Assembly (NCBI RefSeq): GCF_002441855.2
Contig: NZ_CP029487.1
Span: 3,162,001-3,226,000 of the forward strand
From: Eubacterium maltosivorans
Lineage (GTDB): Bacteria > Bacillota > Clostridia > Eubacteriales > Eubacteriaceae
Length of the DNA: 64,000 bases
Direction of reading: 5' to 3'
Positions within the stretch are counted from its first letter, which is position 1, and each line of letters begins with the position of its first letter. The position numbers were made by a program, and so were the translations under genes. Of this stretch, positions 7,062 through 14,500 are shown piece by piece. Under the pieces are notes generated by a model, which was not told the DNA's origin, did no database searches, and saw only the letters and a list, made by a program, of their open reading frames with translations.

Positions 7062-7847
7062 ATGAAAAAAAAGATCCGCGTCGCTTTTTTTGATATTGAC
7101 GGCACGCTGGCCAGCCATAAGGTGGAGAGCAGCAATTTTCTGGACAGGGTGCCGGTCTCGGCGCGCCGGGCGCTGTCTGCGCTCAGGGAGAACGGCATTC
7201 AGCCGGTCATTGTGACGGGCCGCGAGCCCAGTGTGATCCGGAGCTTTGTGGCGGATCTGGAGATGGACACCTATATTGCGGCTAACGGGCTGAGTCTGAC
7301 CCACGGCGGCGTGGAGGTCTGGCGGCAGCTCCTTGCGCCGGAGGTGGTCGCCGCGCTGCTGCGTGAGCTCAGGGATGTCCGCGATGTGGCGGTCGTGCTT
7401 GAGAGCACTGCCGGCAATGTGCTGTGCTGGAACGAAAGCCCCTACGCCGTTGATTTTGACGTGAGCATTGAGGGTGCTCTGGGGCGGGCCTGTGAGTACA
7501 GCGTGTACCAGCTTGCCATTATCGGCGACGGGCTGAAGGGCCGTGTCCGGACAATGCAGGAGGGGCTGAAGGCGCGGGTGGTGGCGCCGCGGGTGCTGGA
7601 TATTCTGCCTGATGCGGTGTCTAAAGCGTCGGCCATCGAGCGGATGCTTGACCTGCTGGGGCTTGACCGCTCACAGGCCATTGCCTTTGGCGATGAGGAG
7701 AACGATCTGGAGATGTTTGGCGCGGTGGACTACACGGTGGCGATGGGGAACGCCATCGACGCGCTCAAGCAGACCGCCACCTATGTGACCGACAATGTGG
7801 ATGAGGACGGCATCTACAACGCATGCCGCTATTTTGGCCTGATTTAG
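7062..7847 (+). CDS. HAD-superfamily hydrolase, Cof type
   Basis: 261 residues. Motif I FFDIDGT (9-15, nucleophile Asp in DIDGT), motif II VTGR near 50, and motifs III/IV with GDEENDLEMF near 210 define a Cof/IIB phosphatase. The cap domain between motifs II and III fits the IIB subfamily. It probably dephosphorylates sugar phosphates or a flavin/nucleotide metabolite; the substrate cannot be predicted. An AAAGAGG ribosome site precedes the ATG. It is a single gene with a promoter at 7001-7028 and a hairpin just after the stop. Confidence 0.9.
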   Translation: MKKKIRVAFFDIDGTLASHKVESSNFLDRVPVSARRALSALRENGIQPVIVTGREPSVIRSFVADLEMDTYIAANGLSLTHGGVEVWRQLLAPEVVAALLRELRDVRDVAVVLESTAGNVLCWNESPYAVDFDVSIEGALGRACEYSVYQLAIIGDGLKGRVRTMQEGLKARVVAPRVLDILPDAVSKASAIERMLDLLGLDRSQAIAFGDEENDLEMFGAVDYTVAMGNAIDALKQTATYVTDNVDEDGIYNACRYFGLI

Positions 7848-7861
7848 TGTCAAAAAAAGGT

Positions 7862-7881
7862 AAAAGCCCTTTCGGGCTTTG
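7862..7881. terminator. Hairpin after the HAD gene
   Basis: Stem AAAGCCC/GGGCTTT (7863-7869 and 7874-7880). On the plus strand no T run follows; on the minus strand the hairpin is followed by U-rich sequence. Its use as a plus-strand terminator is uncertain. Confidence 0.45.
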
Positions 7882-8650
7882 GGTAGGAATCTCAAAGATA
7901 CAGGCGGTTTGAGCAGAGGATTGCCTGTTTTTGAGATGAGCAAAATTGGCAATTAAATACGATGATTCCTGTTTCTTTGGAGAATGGATTCGGATGTTGT
8001 TATGGATAGAACATAGAGTTAGGCGTGGGCTGAGGATTGGGGAAATCGTCTGCCCGCAAATCAAACAGAGGAGTACTGTTTCGACTGATGAAAAAAACCA
8101 TCCGAAAAAGGTAAAAAAACTTTATCAGGATATTTTCTTGCGCGCATCATATTTAATTGAATTAATATTATAATAATTGCATGGGTTTGTCAACGATAAA
8201 ACTGTAATTGATTACGAATATAAAACCAAAAAGGCATTCTTTTTGATCCCAAAACAGGCTGGACTTTGTTTGATAAATGTTTATCAAACATAAATAGCGT
8301 TAAGAAGGTGTTTTCCGCTTGTAAAAATATAAAAAAGAGTGCTAAACAAAGCAAAAAATAAAGGGAATTCCGGTAAAAAATAGAGGGTTTTAATAAATAT
8401 TAAAGTTATTTTTAGATTTTAAAGATTATCTTTAATTGAATAAACAAGATAATAGAGTTACGCTTATTAAGTGATTTTAGAAAAAAGCGGTGCTTTTTGT
8501 TGCCTTTTTTACAAAGCGGGCAGGGTGGCCCGAAAATGAATTTTGTAAAATAAGCAAAAAAACGGCATTAAAAACGAATTTTTTCCAGTTTATAGGCAAT
8601 TTACTTTAAGAGTGTTTATTAATCCGTATAAAATATGCTATAATGAAAGC
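7882..8650. other. AT-rich intergenic stretch with palindromes
   Basis: No gene is supported here; the longest frame (7946-8173) lacks a ribosome site. The region is far more A/T-rich than its flanks. It holds a perfect 24-bp palindrome at 8267-8290 (arm TGTTTGATAAA, centre TG) and a 17-bp one at 8419-8435 (TTAAAGA/TCTTTAA). A TATAAT at 8639-8644 probably belongs to the promoter of the pilus-like operon. The palindromes are candidate binding sites for its control. Confidence 0.5.
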
Positions 8651-8711
8651 AAAAAATAACTAAAAATACTTTATATCTGCGCGGTGGCGTGTGCCTGCGG
8701 GGCGGAGAGGG

Positions 8712-9641
8712 ATGGTGAGACCCATAAAGACAATTAAATATGTTCTGACTGTTTTTTTATGCCTTCTGATGGGTCTGGCCGGTGTGGGCTGCGGCGGTTC
8801 GGAGGCGTCGGAAAGCGGCACCTACACGCTGCCGGAGCTGGTGATCCCGGCCTATTCGGGCGCGGACACCTCGAGCTGTGATGTGGGCGGCTTTGACACC
8901 ACGGGCGCGGACAGCGGCTATGTGATGGCAAGCTACACGGGCGGTGTGCCGGCCAAGCTTCAGGTGGTTAAGGACAGCGTGAAGTACAATTACGATATAC
9001 TGGCCACGGGCGAGTACACGATTTTTCCGCTCCAGATGGGAAGCGGTACCTATTCCATACGGCTGTTGGTGAGCGTGGGCGATAACCGCTACACCGCTGT
9101 GCTGGAGGAGGATGTGGACGCCGCTGTCGCCAGTGAGTTCGCGCCCTTTGTGGTGCCGAACCAGATTGTGGATTACAACGCGGACAGCGCCTGCGTGACC
9201 TTTGCCAGAGAGCAGGCCGCAGGCGTGAGCTCGGACGCGGACGTGGTCAAGGCTGTCTATGCCTACATCAAGGACCATGTGACCTACGACGTCGCCAAGG
9301 CCCAGTCCCCGCCGGCAGGCTATATCCCGTCGGTGGACGATACCTTTTTAACCAACACGGGCATCTGCTTTGACTACGCGTCGCTGGCGGCGGCCATGCT
9401 GCGGTCCTGCGGCATTCCCACCAAGGTGGAGACGGGCTACATATCGCCGTCGGGCATCTACCATGCCTGGAATGAGGTCTACGTGAAGGATTCGGGCTGG
9501 ATCGAGGTGGGCTTTAAGATTGACGCGAATACCTGGACGCTGCTGGACCTGACCTTTGCGGCTGGCTCCTCGAAAGGCGACCTGTCAAATTTTATCGGCG
9601 ACGGCAATGAGAATACCTATGAAACGCAATATACCTATTAG
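8712..9641 (+). CDS. Transglutaminase-like lipoprotein
   Basis: About 309 residues. The GGAGAGG ribosome site supports a start at 8712 (ATG) or 8715 (GTG). A hydrophobic signal ends at GVGC, a plausible lipobox, so the protein is probably lipid-anchored outside the membrane. The C-terminal third is a transglutaminase-like domain with Cys in GICFDYA, His in YHAWNEV and Asp in LLDLTF, the papain-like triad. Many such bacterial proteins are peptidases or isopeptidases rather than crosslinkers. It is the first gene of the pilus-like operon, 11 bp before the PilC homologue, so a role in processing or crosslinking pilus or wall components is suggested by position only. Confidence 0.8.
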   Translation: MVRPIKTIKYVLTVFLCLLMGLAGVGCGGSEASESGTYTLPELVIPAYSGADTSSCDVGGFDTTGADSGYVMASYTGGVPAKLQVVKDSVKYNYDILATGEYTIFPLQMGSGTYSIRLLVSVGDNRYTAVLEEDVDAAVASEFAPFVVPNQIVDYNADSACVTFAREQAAGVSSDADVVKAVYAYIKDHVTYDVAKAQSPPAGYIPSVDDTFLTNTGICFDYASLAAAMLRSCGIPTKVETGYISPSGIYHAWNEVYVKDSGWIEVGFKIDANTWTLLDLTFAAGSSKGDLSNFIGDGNENTYETQYTY

Positions 9642-9652
9642 GGAGGTACAGA

Positions 9653-10705
9653 ATGGGAAGAGTAAATAAGAAGCAGGCCATGAGCTCCGCGGAGCTGTCC
9701 GCGCTGTTTACCAGCATGTCGATGGTGCTGGATTCGGGCGTGACCGTGAACGACTGCCTGTCAATGATGGCACAGGACGCGGAGGACAGCCGTTTTAAGC
9801 GTGTTCTGGATTCGGTTGAAAAAAATCTGCTGGAGGAGTACTTCCTTTATAAAGCCATGGAAAAAACCGGTGGTTTTCCGGAATACGCGCTGGGCATGAT
9901 CGAGGTTGGCGAGACCTCGGGCCGTCTGGCAGAGGTGCTGGGCGCTCTGGGCGATTACTACCTGCAGGAGGACGGCATCAAGAAACAGGCCAAAAGCGCG
10001 GTCCTGAGCCCGCTTTTGCTTATCGCCATGATGGCGGTGGTGGTGCTGTTTCTGGTGTACGCCATTATGCCAGTGTTTAAGGATGTGTTCCGCCAGCTGG
10101 GGGTGGACCTGAACGGCGCCTCGGGCAACGCGCTGGCCTTTCAGGCTGGTAATATCATGATGATCGTGGTGGGCGCTGTGCTTGTTTTGCTGCTGGGCTG
10201 TGTGCTGTTCTACGTGTTCAGCCCGGCGGGCAGGCGGCTCTTTAACGGGCTGGCGGAGCGGTTTGTGGCCACGCGGGATATTTTTTACCGGCTGGACGCG
10301 GCCCGCTTCATGGGCGCGCTGTCCATCCTCATGACCAGCGGCATCGCCATGGAGCAGGCTCTGGGGCTGGCCAGGCAGACGGTGTCGAGCGAGGCCTTCG
10401 GCGGGAAGATCGACGCCTGCATCGTCTCGGTCGGCCAGGGCGAGCCCTTTGAGGAAGCGGTGTTAAAAAACGGCCTGCTTAAGGGCGTTTACGCCAAGGT
10501 GCTCATGGGCGGCAGCAAGAGCGGCTCTTTGGACCGGGCGGCCGCGCGCATTTCAAGGATTTATTTTGAGGAGGCTCAGGATAAGATTGACGGGCTGATC
10601 GCCGTGATCGAACCGGCGCTGGTTTCGCTTTTGTCCATTGCCATCGGCGTGATTCTGGTCGCGATTCTGCTGCCGCTCATCGGTATTATGGCAGGTATGG
10701 GCTGA
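9653..10705 (+). CDS. Type II secretion/type IV pilus inner-membrane platform protein (PilC/GspF family)
   Basis: 350 residues with two GspF domains and three hydrophobic segments (about 120-150, 165-190, 320-345), as in PilC. The first domain has MIEVGETSGRL and the second VLMGGSKSGSLD, the paired acidic/Gly motifs of the family. PilC links the cytoplasmic ATPase to pilin assembly. A GGGAGG ribosome site precedes the ATG. It sits upstream of four small pilin-like genes and a PilT ATPase, all with short gaps or overlaps. Confidence 0.9.
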   Translation: MGRVNKKQAMSSAELSALFTSMSMVLDSGVTVNDCLSMMAQDAEDSRFKRVLDSVEKNLLEEYFLYKAMEKTGGFPEYALGMIEVGETSGRLAEVLGALGDYYLQEDGIKKQAKSAVLSPLLLIAMMAVVVLFLVYAIMPVFKDVFRQLGVDLNGASGNALAFQAGNIMMIVVGAVLVLLLGCVLFYVFSPAGRRLFNGLAERFVATRDIFYRLDAARFMGALSILMTSGIAMEQALGLARQTVSSEAFGGKIDACIVSVGQGEPFEEAVLKNGLLKGVYAKVLMGGSKSGSLDRAAARISRIYFEEAQDKIDGLIAVIEPALVSLLSIAIGVILVAILLPLIGIMAGMG

Positions 10706-10735
10706 CGGGCAGCTTTATGAAAAGAGGGAATTTTA

Positions 10736-11041
10736 ATGGAAACGAAAAAGAATAAGATACATTTTCTGCCCTCGGTCATCATCTTTGCGGTCATTGTGCT
10801 TTTGGTGTGGCTGCTGTTCAGCCGGGCGTCTGCCAGCATGGATACGGACGGCGGCCAGACGCTGGAAACGGCCCTTGAGAACTCAGCGGTGCTGTGCTAT
10901 TCCCTGGAGGGCTTTTATCCGCCGAGCTTAGATTACCTGAAGGATAACTACGGCGTGGTGGTGGATCAGGATCACTACATTGTCCACTACGATGTCTTTG
11001 CGTCCAACATAATGCCGGACATCCGTGTGGTGCCCAAATAG
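10736..11041 (+). CDS. Small single-span membrane protein of the pilus operon
   Basis: 101 residues. A short basic N-terminus precedes one strong transmembrane helix (about 10-29), then a small outer domain that includes a YPPSLDYLKDNYGV segment, a pattern seen in C-terminal parts of type IV pilin-like proteins. No typical Gly/Phe-Glu cleavage motif is visible. Probably a minor pilin or assembly factor by position; no family is assigned with confidence. Confidence 0.65.
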   Translation: METKKNKIHFLPSVIIFAVIVLLVWLLFSRASASMDTDGGQTLETALENSAVLCYSLEGFYPPSLDYLKDNYGVVVDQDHYIVHYDVFASNIMPDIRVVPK

Positions 11042-11055
11042 GAAAGGAGCGGGAA

Positions 11056-11571
11056 ATGTTTCATAATAGACAAAACGAGAGCATGCTGTCATCCTTTGTC
11101 CTGCCGATTTCACTGGTCTGCCTGTTTGCCCTGTCGGCCCTGATCCTCACCTTTCTGGGCTCGGAGAGTTACAAACACATCAAGGCCAACTACGACGACA
11201 CCGCGGAAGCCACTGTCGCGGTCTCCTACCTGAGCACCAAGGTGCGCCAGAACAACCGGGAGAATGCCATCACAGTGGTCCACAGAGGGGACGGCGACCG
11301 CCTGGAAATACTGGAGCACATCGGAGAAAAGGCCTACCGGACGGTTATCTACTGCCAGGACGGCGTCCTGTATGAGAGCACCTTTTTGGACGGGCAGCCA
11401 GACGGCCTGGCAGCCAACGCCATGCGCGTCGCAGATCTGGACGCCCTGCGTGTGCGCGCGGAGGGAAGCGGGCTCCTGAAATTTGAGGTGACGGGTAAGG
11501 ACGGCGCGGTACACGCCTTTTCGCAGAGTGTTGTGGGAGTGGGCAGCCTGGAAGCGGGTGATGCACAGTGA
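11056..11571 (+). CDS. DUF4860-type pilus operon protein
   Basis: 171 residues with one N-terminal transmembrane helix (about 13-35) and a beta-rich outer part. It resembles the DUF4860 proteins found in Firmicutes pilus clusters; the function is unknown. An AAAGGAGCGG ribosome site precedes the ATG. The stop overlaps the GTG start of the next gene by four bases, indicating translational coupling. Confidence 0.7.
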   Translation: MFHNRQNESMLSSFVLPISLVCLFALSALILTFLGSESYKHIKANYDDTAEATVAVSYLSTKVRQNNRENAITVVHRGDGDRLEILEHIGEKAYRTVIYCQDGVLYESTFLDGQPDGLAANAMRVADLDALRVRAEGSGLLKFEVTGKDGAVHAFSQSVVGVGSLEAGDAQ

Positions 11572-12005
11572 AACAGCGCTTCAGATCATCAGGCTTTTTT
11601 GTGGAGCTTATCATCACCATTGTCTTTTTTGCCATTGCCTGCTGCATCATCGTGCAGCTCTTTGCAAAGGCCGGGCTCATGAGCAGCGAGGCTTTAGACA
11701 AACGCGGCGCGGCGGCCCAGTGCCAGACCCTGTGTGAGACCATCAAGGGGACCGGCAGCCTGGACAGCGCCCTAAAGGACGGCTGCTATGAAAAATCCGG
11801 CGGCAGTGTCCGCGTTTTCTACGACAGGGACTGGAAAATGACAACAAGGGATGCCGCGGTGTTCAGTGTTACTGTGACCACGGAGGCTGTGGCCCAGACC
11901 GCGGGGAGCCTTGAGAAAATGCGTTTTGAAGCCCTCAAAGGCGCCGCGCCGCTCTACACCATGTCCGGCGCTCAGTATTTTAAAGAACCAGCGGAGGTGC
12001 AGTGA
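11568..12005 (+). CDS. Pilin-like protein with atypical prepilin motif
   Basis: 145 residues from a GTG at 11568 that overlaps the previous stop. The N-terminus reads SSG-FFVELIITIVFF, a short basic leader, Gly, then a hydrophobic helix with a Glu four residues after the Gly. Classical type IV pilins have Glu at +5, so the motif is shifted by one. The C-terminal two thirds are soluble. Likely a minor pseudopilin; whether a prepilin peptidase cuts it is open. No peptidase gene is in the window. Confidence 0.65.
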   Translation: MKQRFRSSGFFVELIITIVFFAIACCIIVQLFAKAGLMSSEALDKRGAAAQCQTLCETIKGTGSLDSALKDGCYEKSGGSVRVFYDRDWKMTTRDAAVFSVTVTTEAVAQTAGSLEKMRFEALKGAAPLYTMSGAQYFKEPAEVQ

Positions 12006-12445
12006 TGCGTAAGAACAGGCAGGGCATGAGCGTGGGCGTCGTGTCGCTCATTATGATTTTTGTGGTCTTTCTGCTGGTGAGCCTGGCGGTCCTGAGCCTG
12101 ACCACCGCGTCGGCCAACGCGCGCATGGCGGACAAATCCCTGTCCATGCAGAGCGCCTACTACGAGGCTGACGCCAACGCCCAGGAAACGCTGGCGCAGA
12201 TCGACGGCGTGCTGAGGGCCAGCGGCCCAGACCCGGGCGCTCTCGAAGCCCTGAACCGGGGCGTCACCTACGATCCGGAGAGCGCCACGATCCGGTTTGA
12301 CACAGAGATCAGCGACACCGCTACCCTGAAAAGCGAGCTGCGCGTCGAGGGGGACAGCGTGTCCGTAATCCGGTGGCAGACTGTGCCGGACGGCGAGTGG
12401 CAGACAGACAGCGATACTAAGAATTTATGGAAGGGAGGCGTTTAG
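12005..12445 (+). CDS. PilX-like pilus operon membrane protein
   Basis: 146 residues from the ATG at 12005, which overlaps the preceding TGA. A basic N-terminus (RKNRQG) and a long hydrophobic helix (about 10-33) are followed by a soluble Ala/Asp/Glu-rich domain, an arrangement like PilX-type minor pilin proteins. Four bases separate it from the PilT gene. The assignment rests on topology and context. Confidence 0.6.
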   Translation: MRKNRQGMSVGVVSLIMIFVVFLLVSLAVLSLTTASANARMADKSLSMQSAYYEADANAQETLAQIDGVLRASGPDPGALEALNRGVTYDPESATIRFDTEISDTATLKSELRVEGDSVSVIRWQTVPDGEWQTDSDTKNLWKGGV

Positions 12446-12448
12446 TCA

Positions 12449-13516
12449 ATGGAATTACTGGATTATCTGGAGGAGTCAGTGGCCCGGAAGGCTTCGGATA
12501 TTTTCATCATCACCAATTTTCCCTGCTCCTACCGCATTGACGGTAAGATCGTCCGGGGCGGGGGCGAGGTGTTCACCCCTCAGGAGACCGAGCGCCTGAT
12601 CCGTGAAATCTACGACCTGACCGGCGGCCGCTCCATTGAGAAATTTGAGGAAAACGGCGACGATGACTTCTCCTTTGCCCTGAAGGGGATCGGACGTTTC
12701 AGAGCCAATGTGTACCGCCAGCGCGGCACGCTGGCAGCGGTGATCCGGGTGGTATCCTTTGGGCTGCCAGACCCGGCGGCGCTGTCGATTCCGCAGACGG
12801 TGCTGGATCTCAGCCAGAAGAAAAACGGGCTGGTGCTGGTGACTGGCCCCGCGGGCAGCGGGAAATCCACAACGCTGGCCTGTATCATCGACAAGATCAA
12901 CCGTGAGAAGAGCGGGCACATCGTGACCATGGAGGACCCGATTGAGTATATCCACCGCCACAACCAGTGCATTGTGACCCAGCGTGAAATCCCCCACGAT
13001 TCCCAGAGCTACGTGACCGCGCTGAAGGCTGTGCTGCGGCAGTCGCCGGACGTTATTCTCCTGGGTGAGCTCAGAGACCTTGAGACCATCGAGATCGCCA
13101 TGACAGCGGCCGAGACCGGGCAGCTGGTCTTTTCGACCCTGCACACCACCGGCACCGCCAACACCATCGACCGGATCATTGACGTGTTTTCCGCCAACCA
13201 GCAGCACCAGATACGCACGCAGCTTTCCATGATTCTGCAGGCCGTGGTGTCCCAGCAGCTGGTGCCCACCGTGGACGGCAGCCTGACGCCAGCCTTTGAG
13301 ATCATGCTGGTCACGCCGGCCATCCGCAACATGATCCGGGACGGCAAGGTGCACCAGATCGACTCGGCCATTTTCTCGGGCGCCAAGGAGGGCATGTGCA
13401 CCATGGACGCCAGCCTTCTCGAGCTGTACCGCCAGGGCCGCATTACCGAGCAGACAGCCCTCATGTACAGCCAGAACCACGAGACGCTGGCCCAGAAGCT
13501 TAAGGCGGCTAAATAA
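12449..13516 (+). CDS. pilT: Type IV pilus twitching motility ATPase PilT
   Basis: 355 residues. Walker A GPAGSGKST (133-141), Asp box around 158-166 (TMEDPIEYI), Walker B with ILLGELRD (203-210) and His box STLHTTGTANTIDR (229-242). AIRNMIR (291-297) is the AIRNLIR signature that marks PilT retraction ATPases and is absent from the extension ATPase PilB. It hydrolyses ATP at the cytoplasmic face of the pilus machine. No PilB, PilM-P or prepilin peptidase gene accompanies it, so extension depends on genes elsewhere or on this ATPase alone. Confidence 0.92.
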   Translation: MELLDYLEESVARKASDIFIITNFPCSYRIDGKIVRGGGEVFTPQETERLIREIYDLTGGRSIEKFEENGDDDFSFALKGIGRFRANVYRQRGTLAAVIRVVSFGLPDPAALSIPQTVLDLSQKKNGLVLVTGPAGSGKSTTLACIIDKINREKSGHIVTMEDPIEYIHRHNQCIVTQREIPHDSQSYVTALKAVLRQSPDVILLGELRDLETIEIAMTAAETGQLVFSTLHTTGTANTIDRIIDVFSANQQHQIRTQLSMILQAVVSQQLVPTVDGSLTPAFEIMLVTPAIRNMIRDGKVHQIDSAIFSGAKEGMCTMDASLLELYRQGRITEQTALMYSQNHETLAQKLKAAK

Positions 13517-13521
13517 AAAAC

Positions 13522-13572
13522 TTTACTTTTCAAGCTGCCTTCGGTACAATATATATGAATGATCATTCATAT
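13522..13572 (+). promoter_or_regulatory. ArsR-type promoter and operator
   Basis: TTTACT (13522-13527) and TACAAT (13545-13550) are 17 bp apart. Just downstream lies a perfect 20-bp palindrome (13553-13572) of the form ATATGAA-N6-TTCATAT, the layout of ArsR/SmtB operators. It covers the transcription start and lies 14 bp before the regulator's ATG, so the gene is very likely autoregulated. Confidence 0.85.
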
Positions 13573-13586
13573 GAAAGGAAGAATCC

Positions 13587-13949
13587 ATGATTGATAAAAA
13601 TGGCATTGAGCGCTGTGATTTTGCCCACGCGCATGAAGATATTGTGAGAACCGTCATGGACCGGATGCCCGACGAGGAGACCCTTTACGACCTTGCAGAG
13701 CTGTTTAAGGTTTTTGGGGACTCCACACGGGTCAAGATTCTCTGTGTTCTCTTTGAGGCTGAGATGTGCGTCTGCGACATCGCCGAGCTTTTAAGCATGA
13801 GCCAGTCCGCCATCTCCCATCAGCTCCGGGTACTCAAGCAGTCCAAGCTGGTTAAAAACCGGCGGGAGGGAAAAACGATTTTCTATTCACTGGCTGACGA
13901 GCACGTCCGCGCGATTTTTAACCAGGGAATGGAGCATATAATGGAATAG
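13587..13949 (+). CDS. ArsR/SmtB-family metalloregulator
   Basis: 120 residues. The winged helix holds CVCDIAELL and the recognition helix SQSAISHQLRVLK. Cys-Val-Cys-Asp in the alpha-3 helix is the metal site of CadC/ArsR sensors, and an N-terminal Cys (RCDFAHAHED) could add a ligand. The C-terminal DEHVRAIFNQGMEH has His/Asp/Glu spacing as in alpha-5 zinc sites. It would leave DNA on binding metal. No efflux pump or reductase follows; the next features are a terminator and a tRNA, so its target is itself or a distant gene. Confidence 0.88.
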   Translation: MIDKNGIERCDFAHAHEDIVRTVMDRMPDEETLYDLAELFKVFGDSTRVKILCVLFEAEMCVCDIAELLSMSQSAISHQLRVLKQSKLVKNRREGKTIFYSLADEHVRAIFNQGMEHIME

Positions 13950-13950
13950 G

Positions 13951-13983
13951 GGTATGGTCTGGAACGGACCGTACCGCTTTTTT
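13951..13983 (+). terminator. Terminator of the arsR-type gene (25-nt hairpin family)
   Basis: GGTATGGT...ACCGTACC hairpin at 13951-13975 followed by a T run. A member of the recurrent 25-nt family; in this copy the loop reads as the complement of most others. Confidence 0.85.
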
Positions 13984-14136
13984 AATGGAAAATGGAGCGC
14001 TATTCGCTGCGCAGCATGTGTGCCGGGGGAGCTTTTATTCCAGCAAAATATTTTTGAGAAAAATTGGAAATATTTTCTTGACAAATCCTGTAAAAAAAGC
14101 TAAAATAAGTATCGTGCTCAGAACGGAGTACGCTGT

Positions 14137-14211
14137 AGGGGTGTCGCCAAGCGGTAAGGCAATGGACTCTGACTCCATCATTCGCAGGTTCGAATCCTGC
14201 CACCCTTGCCA
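14137..14211 (+). tRNA. tRNA-Gln (anticodon CTG)
   Basis: A complete cloverleaf. Acceptor arms are AGGGGTG (14137-14143) and CACCCTT (14201-14207), then G and an encoded CCA (14209-14211). The anticodon stem ATGGA/TCCAT encloses loop CTCTGAC, giving anticodon CTG, which reads CAG. The T arm has GGTTCGAATCC. A short terminator follows. A second tRNA-Gln with TTG presumably exists elsewhere. Confidence 0.95.
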
Positions 14212-14223
14212 TTTTGTTTATCG

Positions 14224-14246
14224 GATCAGCAATGCTGGTCTTTTTT
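14224..14246 (+). terminator. Terminator of the tRNA gene
   Basis: GATCAGC/GCTGGTC stem (14224-14230, 14234-14240) followed by six T. Confidence 0.8.
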
Positions 14247-14322
14247 CTTTTTTTGCACACCCGTGTCAACATTTGGCCGTGAGAAATATTTTGACAGGCT
14301 TTCCTTTCTGTGTGATCAGGCG

Positions 14323-14450
14323 TATAATATTGCCATTCTATGGAAACGGAGAAGCTGCGGCTCCAGACCAGCTGTTATCCGGCTCTGACTGGGGGTGAGT
14401 GAAAGAAATGGGCAGATATAAGATCAGCTTAAAGCTGGTCTTTTTTTTAT
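14323..14450 (+). ncRNA. Possible attenuator leader upstream of larE
   Basis: After a TATAAT at 14323-14328 come about 110 non-coding bases, ending in a terminator GATCAGC/GCTGGTC plus eight T (14422-14448). An upstream AGACCAGC (14365-14372) is complementary to the 3' arm of that terminator, so two folds exclude each other. This is the logic of a riboswitch or attenuator, though I do not recognise the aptamer. A second TATAAT (14464-14469) lies after the terminator and could drive larE independently, which weakens the case. Confidence 0.4.
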
Positions 14451-14500
14451 GGTCAGGAAAGCGTATAATAAGGGTATTATGATAATCAGGAGAGAGAACA

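Noticed and set aside
7946-8173. Plus-strand frame of 75 codons in the AT-rich gap
   Set aside because: No ribosome site and no ordered features; judged chance.
12476-13480. Long minus-strand frame (334 codons) opposite pilT
   Set aside because: It is the mirror of a clearly recognisable PilT gene in a GC-rich region; no ribosome site or domain, and His/Gly/Val-rich composition typical of antisense frames.
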